Assembly (NCBI GenBank): GCA_021204605.1
Contig: JAJPZD010000167.1
Coordinates: forward strand, 1-8,267
Origin: Prevotella sp.
GTDB lineage: Bacteria; Bacteroidota; Bacteroidia; Bacteroidales; Bacteroidaceae
Length of the DNA: 8,267 nt
Reading direction: 5' to 3'
The number at the start of each line of letters is the position of its first letter. Positions within the stretch are counted from its first letter, which is position 1. Both the position numbers and the translations under genes were made by a program. Under the pieces are notes generated by a model that saw nothing but the letters and a program-made list of their open reading frames with translations, made no database searches and was not told the DNA's origin. Shown in pieces: positions 1-5,167 of the stretch.

Positions 1-572
1 AAGACGGTGTATTGGCCATCGAGGTTGGGAGAGCCGCCATGGGTTTTGTATTCCTCGCGGACTTCGGGGGTGAGCTTTACTGTGCCGTTGGTGCTTTGGT
101 CAAGTTTGGCCTGCGCCTCGTCGAGCATCTCGTCGTTGAATCGTCTGCCGTAAACGATGTAGAACTGGGAACAGGAGGATTCCTTGTCGGGATTCACATT
201 GTCGCTCTCACGGGCGGCTGCCACCGCTCCACGCTTGTGGAACAGGGCAGGGAATTGTATTTCAGCAGGGATTTTGTAGCTCTCTGGCGAATCGCCAAGC
301 AACTGTCCCGGTTCTGCATGGCGACTGGCACTGTCGCCTGTCTGTATCATAAAGCGGAAAATGACACGGTGGAAAAGCAGACCATCATAAAAACCTTCGT
401 TCACGAGTTTCAGAAAGTTGTCACGGTGCTGCGGTGTCTCGTTGTATAGGGCTATGCGGATGTTGCCCTTATCCGTTTCCAAAAGTACCTCATGGCGCAC
501 TGTGTCGGTTGTTTCCTGCGCACTGGCACAAACGGAAATCACTATGGCGAATAACAATATAATACGTTTCAT
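1..572 (-). CDS. Secreted cyclophilin-type peptidyl-prolyl cis-trans isomerase (3' end outside window)
   Basis: Read from ATG at 572-570, the frame stays open to the window edge: 190 whole codons plus two bases. The first 18 residues form a signal peptide: basic MKR, hydrophobic core LLFAIVISV, then a signal peptidase I site CASA|QE. The Cys at 15 is not in a good lipobox because Val precedes it. The rest matches cyclophilins, which catalyse prolyl bond isomerisation and here would act in the periplasm. Visible motifs are FHRVI..FMIQTGD (67-80, with the catalytic-type Arg69), GAVAAAR (115-121), SSCSQFYIV (132-140) and LDGQYTVF at the edge. About 40 residues are inserted between FYIV and LDGQ. 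I believe this insertion is common in Bacteroidota secreted cyclophilins but cannot check it here. The C-terminal end of the domain is missing because the window stops, not because the gene is visibly broken. It lies 41 bases downstream of the HD gene on the same strand and is probably co-transcribed. No Shine-Dalgarno site precedes the start. Confidence 0.92.
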   Translation of the reverse strand, partial: MKRIILLFAIVISVCASAQETTDTVRHEVLLETDKGNIRIALYNETPQHRDNFLKLVNEGFYDGLLFHRVIFRFMIQTGDSASRHAEPGQLLGDSPESYKIPAEIQFPALFHKRGAVAAARESDNVNPDKESSCSQFYIVYGRRFNDEMLDEAQAKLDQSTNGTVKLTPEVREEYKTHGGSPNLDGQYTV

Positions 573-613
573 AAATATATTTAGGAGTTATTGATATTTT
601 TTGTGGTTAAACT

Positions 614-1261
614 TCAAACTGTCTTTTCGTTGGTTATTTGCCCATACAAGCGTTCAAATACTTGTTTCAGTTTTGCTGGCTGACTGATGTAATCTCTGAT
701 AATTTTCAAATTTTTCTCATTGTCAGAGCCAGGTATCCAAAGGCGCATGTACCCATGCTGCGAGTACTTATTATCCATGTGGCTTTGAAATCTTTGCCAT
801 TGTTCCGCCTTGTTCTTTTCGGGATAGTGGTCAATGCCATATTGTATGGCACGTCTGAAAACAAGTTCCGGGTCGAGGTCCCGGTCTGCCTCTGCCACAA
901 TCTTGCCGTAGATGCTGCGTGGGGTGTGGGATGCCGAGGCACGGTGATCCTCCACAGCCTCTTTCATGATTTTAATCTGTTCGGCAGAGAACCACTCATG
1001 CAAGCGTGTGTCGGTAGCAAGGATTTTGCCGCTCGTAATATGGTGAATGGCTCGGGGACCCTCAAGACCTAAGTCGTGATACGCCGCCACGACATAGCAC
1101 ATATTGATGTCAGCCCCAATGTCCTTAGCTAATTTGAGAGAGCGGTTTATCACCCGTGTAACATGCGACAGGTTGTGGGCATCGTCAAACATGGTGTATC
1201 GGGGCAGTATGTTTGTCTCTATAAAAGACATCAAGTCCAAACTAACGTTGTTGCCGAGCAT
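614..1261 (-). CDS. HD-domain phosphohydrolase of unknown substrate
   Basis: The gene encodes 215 residues without a signal peptide, so the product should be cytoplasmic. It carries the metal-binding pattern of the HD superfamily: H29/H33 in HNLSHV, H62-D63 in AAYHDLG, H106 in EDHRAS, and D126 in AEADRDLD. HD proteins are metal-dependent phosphohydrolases or phosphodiesterases, often acting on nucleotides. I cannot assign the substrate from the sequence. The region after about residue 145 is charged, with aromatic residues (HYPEKNKAEQWQRF), and resembles no domain I recognise. The ATG at 1261 has AAAGGA only two bases upstream, which is close. Met11 (1231-1229) starts MSFIETNILPRY and is a possible alternative start. 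The gene is divergent from menA and is followed by the cyclophilin gene on the same strand. Family assignment is firm; function is open. Confidence 0.88.
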   Translation of the reverse strand: MLGNNVSLDLMSFIETNILPRYTMFDDAHNLSHVTRVINRSLKLAKDIGADINMCYVVAAYHDLGLEGPRAIHHITSGKILATDTRLHEWFSAEQIKIMKEAVEDHRASASHTPRSIYGKIVAEADRDLDPELVFRRAIQYGIDHYPEKNKAEQWQRFQSHMDNKYSQHGYMRLWIPGSDNEKNLKIIRDYISQPAKLKQVFERLYGQITNEKTV

Positions 1262-1328
1262 AATCCTTTAATTTATGAGGTTTGGGAGGTTCACGGTTTT
1301 GCTCCGTAAAAAATTAAAACACTTGTTC

Positions 1329-1360
1329 TTTGCAAATATACGATTTAATGTTTATTTTTG
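1329..1360 (+). promoter_or_regulatory. Putative Bacteroidota-type promoter of menA
   Basis: TTTG (1329-1332), a 20-base spacer, then TATTTTTG (1353-1360) is a full match to TTTG-N20-TAnnTTTG, the consensus for the primary sigma factor of Bacteroidota. Transcription would begin a few bases after 1365, giving a leader of about 25 bases before the menA ATG at 1391. It occupies the same DNA as the opposing HD-gene promoter. Confidence 0.65.
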
Positions 1361-1363
1361 CAA
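1333..1363 (-). promoter_or_regulatory. Putative Bacteroidota-type promoter of the HD gene/cyclophilin pair
   Basis: On the minus strand, TTG (1363-1361; GTTG as a 4-mer) is followed after exactly 20 bases by TATATTTG (1340-1333), matching the Bacteroidota -7 consensus TAnnTTTG. Transcription would begin near 1325-1328, leaving a leader of roughly 65 bases before the ATG at 1261. The -33 element matches TTTG at three of four positions. Identified by eye only. Confidence 0.55.
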
Positions 1364-1390
1364 CACATTTCGCTATAAATATTGGCATAA

Positions 1391-2305
1391 ATGGAAGAAA
1401 ACAACATAAAATGCAACTCTCCAAAGGCTTGGGTGCTCGCGGCGCGTCCAAAGACATTGGCAGGAGCCGCAGTACCTGTGATGATCGGTTTATCACTTGC
1501 CTTCCAGGATGTAGGAAAAAATAATTTTGAGGTAATACCTGCCTTATTGTGCTTTTTTTTCGCATTCCTGATGCAGATAGATGCAAACTTTATTAATGAT
1601 TATTTTGACTTCGTAAGGGGCAACGACGACGAGACTCGGTTGGGACCGAAACGGGCTTGTGCACAAGGGTGGATAACAACGAGACTTATGAGGATTGGCA
1701 TTTTGATAACCACATTGCTCGCCTGTGGCGTGGGGCTGCCTCTGATAATCTATGGCGGAGTGGAGATGCTGCTAATCGGCATGTTTTGCGTGCTCTTTTG
1801 TTTCCTATACACCACATCATTAGCACAGCTTGGGCTCGGTGATTTACTCGTATTGGTATTCTTCGGCATTGTTCCTGTATGCACTGTATATTACATCCAG
1901 TCGGGCACTGTCTCCCTTGAGACATTCGCCATTTCGGTGGCTTGTGGCTTCGTGATAGATGCGTTATTGCTGATAAACAACTACCGTGACATCGAAAATG
2001 ATGCGAAAGCCGGCAAAAAGACGCTCGTGGTGAGAATCGGAGCGGAGGGAGGCAGATTAGCCTATTTACTTTCTGGCTTCATTGCTATTCTAATAGGAGC
2101 TGTCTTTCTGTTCAACGGCAATATTCTCGCATTTCTGTTACCATTTCTATATCTGACACTTCATCTTCTCACCTTCAAGAAGCTGGTAAGAATAAACAAG
2201 GGTATGGCATTGAACACCGTGTTGGGAGACACCGCACGCAACATTTTCGTTTATGGACTGCTTGTGTCAATAGGTATTATAATTAACAACGTCTGTTGGC
2301 AATAG
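1391..2305 (+). CDS. menA: 1,4-dihydroxy-2-naphthoate polyprenyltransferase (MenA)
   Basis: The product (304 residues) is an integral membrane UbiA-superfamily prenyltransferase. It attaches a polyprenyl chain to 1,4-dihydroxy-2-naphthoate to give demethylmenaquinone. Both Mg-diphosphate motifs are present: NDYFDFVRGND (69-79) and NNYRDIENDAKAGKKTL (196-212). The second has the NxxRDxxxDxxxGKxTL form typical of MenA. The N-terminal AARPKTLAGAAVPV (17-30) and LGPKRA (84-89) also fit MenA. Several hydrophobic segments (about 24-38, 48-66, 102-122, 125-140, 150-169, 176-195, 225-262, 283-300) fit the eight to nine helices of the family, and the length is normal. The start follows a predicted promoter by about 30 bases and lacks a clear Shine-Dalgarno site. 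No other men gene is adjacent, so it stands alone here. Menaquinone would serve anaerobic electron transport such as fumarate reduction. Confidence 0.93.
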   Translation: MEENNIKCNSPKAWVLAARPKTLAGAAVPVMIGLSLAFQDVGKNNFEVIPALLCFFFAFLMQIDANFINDYFDFVRGNDDETRLGPKRACAQGWITTRLMRIGILITTLLACGVGLPLIIYGGVEMLLIGMFCVLFCFLYTTSLAQLGLGDLLVLVFFGIVPVCTVYYIQSGTVSLETFAISVACGFVIDALLLINNYRDIENDAKAGKKTLVVRIGAEGGRLAYLLSGFIAILIGAVFLFNGNILAFLLPFLYLTLHLLTFKKLVRINKGMALNTVLGDTARNIFVYGLLVSIGIIINNVCWQ

Positions 2306-2346
2306 TACATGACAAAATATCTTCATTTTATTTAGTGCCTCAAATA

Positions 2347-2378
2347 TTTGTAAATTTCAAAAAATACAATTACTTTTG
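2347..2378 (+). promoter_or_regulatory. Putative promoter of the export lipoprotein-glmS gene run
   Basis: TTTG (2347-2350), a 20-base spacer and TACTTTTG (2371-2378) match TTTG-N20-TAnnTTTG exactly. The predicted start near 2384 gives an A/T-rich leader of about 40 bases. The -33 element is the right half of the perfect palindrome CAAATATTTG (2341-2350). No terminator hairpin for menA is visible between 2306 and this site. Confidence 0.65.
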
Positions 2379-2386
2379 CCAAAAGT
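2372..2386. repeat. Short inverted repeat overlapping the -7 box and start site
   Basis: ACTTTT-GCC-AAAAGT: two perfect 6-base arms (2372-2377 and 2381-2386) around three bases. The left arm lies inside the predicted -7 element and the right arm covers the expected start point, where a repressor would bind. At this A/T content such a repeat could arise by chance. Confidence 0.4.
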
Positions 2387-2422
2387 TTTATCAATATCAT
2401 TAACACCACTACTTAGAATAAT

Positions 2423-3220
2423 ATGAAAAAACTAACAGGTTTTATTGCATTTGCCGCTTTATGCCTACTTCTCGGAAGTTGCGGAAGCAGTAAATATATA
2501 GCTTATTTTCAAAATGCAGACACAATAAATTTAGCAATGTCCAAGGGACTCTATGACGCAAGAATAATGCCGAAAGACCTGCTGACTATAACAGTCAGTA
2601 CAACCGACCCTAAAGTCTCCTCTCCTTTCAACCTTTCGGTAACAAATACATTAAACGCCTCGGGTTCACTTTATACAAATGCAGGAGCGTTGCAGACATA
2701 TCTTGTTGATAACGACGGATATATAAATTTCCCCGTAGTTGGGCAGCTTAAGGTTGGTGGAATGACAAAACGTGAGTGTGAGACACTTATAAGAGACAAA
2801 ATATTGCCATACGTATCCGAGTCGGAAAATCCTATCGTTACCGTAAAGATGGCAAGTTTCAAGGTGTCAATCGCAGGAGAGGTCAAGGCACCTGGCGTTT
2901 ATACTGTTGACCAGGAAAAAATCAGCATTGTCGAGGCTCTGGCAAGAGCAGGCGACCTTACCATTTATGGTAGGCGCGAGAACGTGATGCTCATACGTGA
3001 GGATGACAAGGGGGAGAAATCCATTCACCGTATCAACCTCAATGACGCTGATATAATCAATTCACCATACTATTATCTCCAGCAGAACGATTACATATAT
3101 GTAGAGCCAAACAAGGTACAGGCACACAACTCCGCAATCGGTTCTAGTGTTACGATTTGGATTTCCGCACTCAGCGTCGTGGTATCCATTGCCTCACTTA
3201 TGGTCAACATCTTAGATTAA
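2423..3220 (+). CDS. Wza-family polysaccharide export outer-membrane lipoprotein
   Basis: The 265-residue product begins with a lipoprotein signal: MKK, a hydrophobic stretch, and lipobox LGSC with the lipidated Cys at 20. The residues after it (GSSKY) lack the acidic cluster that sends Bacteroidota lipoproteins to the cell surface, so an inward-facing outer-membrane position is expected. Residues about 47-145 match the polysaccharide export domain (IMPKDLLTITV; YLVDNDGYINFPVVGQLKVGGMT). Residues about 146-195 match an SLBB domain (VSIAGEVKAPGVYTV, then EALARAGDLTIYGRRENVMLIRE). The last 27 residues (239-265) form one hydrophobic helix, the place where Wza proteins have their membrane-spanning helix. 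Family members form the outer-membrane exit pore for capsule or exopolysaccharide. The usual partner, a Wzc-like tyrosine kinase/chain-length protein, is not adjacent; instead glmS begins 11 bases downstream. The family is clear, but which polymer it exports cannot be told. Confidence 0.9.
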   Translation: MKKLTGFIAFAALCLLLGSCGSSKYIAYFQNADTINLAMSKGLYDARIMPKDLLTITVSTTDPKVSSPFNLSVTNTLNASGSLYTNAGALQTYLVDNDGYINFPVVGQLKVGGMTKRECETLIRDKILPYVSESENPIVTVKMASFKVSIAGEVKAPGVYTVDQEKISIVEALARAGDLTIYGRRENVMLIREDDKGEKSIHRINLNDADIINSPYYYLQQNDYIYVEPNKVQAHNSAIGSSVTIWISALSVVVSIASLMVNILD

Positions 3221-3222
3221 AC

Positions 3223-3226
3223 AGGA
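3223..3226 (+). promoter_or_regulatory. Ribosome binding site fixing the glmS start
   Basis: AGGA lies five bases before ATG 3232, within the 11-base gap after the lipoprotein stop codon. It supports starting at MCGIVGY rather than at an in-frame ATG at 3157 that would place 25 unrelated residues before the catalytic Cys. Confidence 0.7.
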
Positions 3227-3231
3227 CATTT

Positions 3232-5076
3232 ATGTGTGGTATTGTCGGTTATATCGGTGATAAAGATGCTTATCCTATTTTGATAAAAGGGTTAGGCAGA
3301 CTTGAATACCGTGGGTATGACAGTGCCGGCGTGGCTTTGATTAATGACTCCGATAATCTTAATATTTACAAAGCCAAAGGAAAAGTGGCTAATTTGGATG
3401 CGTCGTGCATTGGTAAGGATGTTTCCGGGCGTGTCGGAATAGCACATACCCGTTGGGCTACACATGGAGAACCTTCATCAGTAAATGCCCACCCTCATTA
3501 TTCCGAGTCGAGGAACCTTGCGATAATCCACAACGGCATTATCGAAAACTATGTTGACTTGAAACGCAACCTGCAGTCGAAAGGCGTGAAATTCCGCTCC
3601 GAGACAGATACCGAAGTGCTGGTGCAACTTATAGAATATGTACAGAAAAAGAAAAATCTTGACTTGTTGACATCGGTACAGGTAGCTCTCCATGAGGTGA
3701 TAGGCGCTTACGCAATAGCACTGCTTGACAAAAGGGATCCAAACCAGATAATAGCCGCTTGCAGGCAAAGCCCCTTGGTGATTGGCGTGGGCGAAAACGA
3801 ATATTTCCTTGCCTCCGACGCAAGTCCTATTATAGAATACACCGACAAGGTGGCATTCCTTGAGGACGGCAGCATCGCTGTGATGAAAAAGGGCGAAGAC
3901 CTGAAAGTGGTGAGTATCCTCAACCGTGAGCTGTCACCGAAAATCCAGACTGTTGACCTTAATTTAGGCCAGATAGAGAAGGGCGGCTTCCCTCATTTCA
4001 TGTTGAAGGAGATTTTCGAACAGCCTGAGTGCCTAACCAACTGTATGCGGGGGCGTGTGAACTTGGAAGCCAATCATGTTACTCTTAGTGCTGTTATCGA
4101 CTACAAGGAACAACTGCTTGCCGCACAACGTATAATAATAGTGGCATGCGGCACATCATGGCACGCAGGATTGATTGGAAAACAGATCCTGGAGAGCCTT
4201 TGCAGAATTCCCGTTGAAGTGGAATATGCCAGTGAGTTCAGATACCGCAACCCTGTTATGACAGAGCATGATGTGGTGATAGCCATATCACAGAGTGGTG
4301 AGACTGCCGACACACTTGCTGCCGTGAAATTGGCAAAACAGCATGGCGCATTTATCTTCGGTATCTGCAACGCCATAGGCTCAAGTATTCCGCGTGCCAC
4401 CGATACGGGCTCATACATCCATGTAGGGCCAGAGATTGGGGTCGCTTCCACAAAGGCATTCACAGGGCAGGTTACGGTTCTTACTATGTTGGCGCTTGCC
4501 TTGGCTAAAGAAAAGGGCACTGTGAGCGATGATGTTTATTTGGCAATAGTGAAAGAGTTGAGCGTGATACCAAGCAAAATGGCAAAAATACTAAAACAAA
4601 ACGATAGGATTGCCACATTAAGCAGGATCTTCACTTATGTAAGAAATTTCCTATACCTCGGCCGTGGTTACAATTATCCTGTTGCTTTGGAAGGTGCATT
4701 GAAACTCAAGGAAATCAGTTATATACACGCCGAAGGCTATCCCGCGGCGGAGATGAAGCATGGACCAATTGCCCTCATCGACTCCGATATGCCAGTTGTG
4801 GTTATTGCGACGCGCAACTCTATGTACGAGAAAGTGCTTAATAACATACAGGAAGTGAAAGCCCGTAATGGCAAGGTAATAGCCTTGGTCACCGAGGGCG
4901 ACGAGACAATCAGCAAAATAGCCGATGAAGTGATAGAATTGCCTGATACACAGGAATGTCTGGAACCCTTGTTGGCGACTATCCCACTGCAACTGCTTGC
5001 CTACCACATAGCGGTCTGTAAAGGCAAGGATGTTGACCAACCCCGTAATCTTGCCAAGTCGGTAACAGTTGAATAA
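3232..5076 (+). CDS. glmS: Glutamine--fructose-6-phosphate aminotransferase (isomerizing)
   Basis: GlmS converts fructose-6-phosphate and glutamine to glucosamine-6-phosphate, the first step towards UDP-GlcNAc for peptidoglycan, lipid A and surface glycans. At 614 residues it has normal length. The N-terminal Ntn glutaminase domain (about 1-215) starts MCGIVGYIG, with Cys2 exposed once Met is removed. It has LEYRGYDSAG (24-33), RWATHG (74-79), N101-G102 and D126. The first SIS (sugar isomerase) domain (about 290-430) has CGTSWHAG (306-313), SQSGETADT (353-361) and ASTKAFTGQ (405-413). The second SIS domain (about 465-600) has LGRGYNYPVALEGALKLKE (476-494) and AEMKHGPIALID (506-517). The C-terminus DQPRNLAKSVTVE is the conserved family ending. 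The start must be ATG 3232, because the nucleophile Cys has to follow the initiator Met. The gene sits 11 bases after the export lipoprotein and is probably co-transcribed with it. No glmS ribozyme could fit in that gap. Confidence 0.97.
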   Translation: MCGIVGYIGDKDAYPILIKGLGRLEYRGYDSAGVALINDSDNLNIYKAKGKVANLDASCIGKDVSGRVGIAHTRWATHGEPSSVNAHPHYSESRNLAIIHNGIIENYVDLKRNLQSKGVKFRSETDTEVLVQLIEYVQKKKNLDLLTSVQVALHEVIGAYAIALLDKRDPNQIIAACRQSPLVIGVGENEYFLASDASPIIEYTDKVAFLEDGSIAVMKKGEDLKVVSILNRELSPKIQTVDLNLGQIEKGGFPHFMLKEIFEQPECLTNCMRGRVNLEANHVTLSAVIDYKEQLLAAQRIIIVACGTSWHAGLIGKQILESLCRIPVEVEYASEFRYRNPVMTEHDVVIAISQSGETADTLAAVKLAKQHGAFIFGICNAIGSSIPRATDTGSYIHVGPEIGVASTKAFTGQVTVLTMLALALAKEKGTVSDDVYLAIVKELSVIPSKMAKILKQNDRIATLSRIFTYVRNFLYLGRGYNYPVALEGALKLKEISYIHAEGYPAAEMKHGPIALIDSDMPVVVIATRNSMYEKVLNNIQEVKARNGKVIALVTEGDETISKIADEVIELPDTQECLEPLLATIPLQLLAYHIAVCKGKDVDQPRNLAKSVTVE

Positions 5077-5085
5077 CAATAAATG

Positions 5086-5151
5086 AGAAGCTAATGGATA
5101 ATGTCGAAATCTTTTACAACGTAATGATTTTCTGTCATACTGTTAGCTTTT
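5086..5151 (+). promoter_or_regulatory. Long-range inverted repeat in the glmS-purF spacer
   Basis: AGAAGCTAA (5086-5094) can pair with TTAGCTTTT (5143-5151): nine pairs including one G-U, closing a loop of 48 bases, with a T-run at 5148-5152. A small inner pairing ATGA/TCAT adds little. The 91-base spacer has no TAnnTTTG promoter match. The structure could be a weak terminator or leader element; the long loop makes a standard terminator unlikely. Confidence 0.3.
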
Positions 5152-5167
5152 TAACTGTTTATAGGAA

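Larger units (their letters stand above)
1329..1364. repeat. Imperfect 36-base inverted repeat in the divergent promoter
   Basis: The left arm TTTGCAAATATA (1329-1340) and the reverse complement of the right arm, GTTGCAAAAATA (1364-1353), agree at 10 of 12 positions around a 12-base centre. Each arm contains the -33 element of one promoter next to the -7 element of the opposite one. The symmetry may simply be promoter geometry, or it may be an operator for a dimeric regulator. Confidence 0.6.

Noticed and set aside
12..449. Plus-strand open frame of 145 codons over the cyclophilin gene
   Set aside because: It is antisense to a frame with a clear signal peptide and cyclophilin motifs; its own translation resembles nothing and has no promoter or ribosome site.
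638..1072. Plus-strand open frame of 144 codons opposite the HD gene
   Set aside because: The minus strand encodes a recognisable HD protein through the same bases; the antisense product is Cys/His-rich without family resemblance.
1293..1307. Small hairpin ACGG-N7-CCGT in the HD-gene leader
   Set aside because: Only four firm pairs in an A/T-rich leader; too weak to call regulatory.
3157..3231. Upstream in-frame ATG that would lengthen GlmS by 25 residues
   Set aside because: It lies inside the lipoprotein gene, and GlmS needs its catalytic Cys directly after the initiator Met, as at 3232, which also has AGGA in front.
3120..3231. Possible separate glmS promoter at TACGATTTG near 3151-3159
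   Set aside because: It has three rather than two bases between TA and TTTG, and no suitably spaced TTTG was noted upstream.
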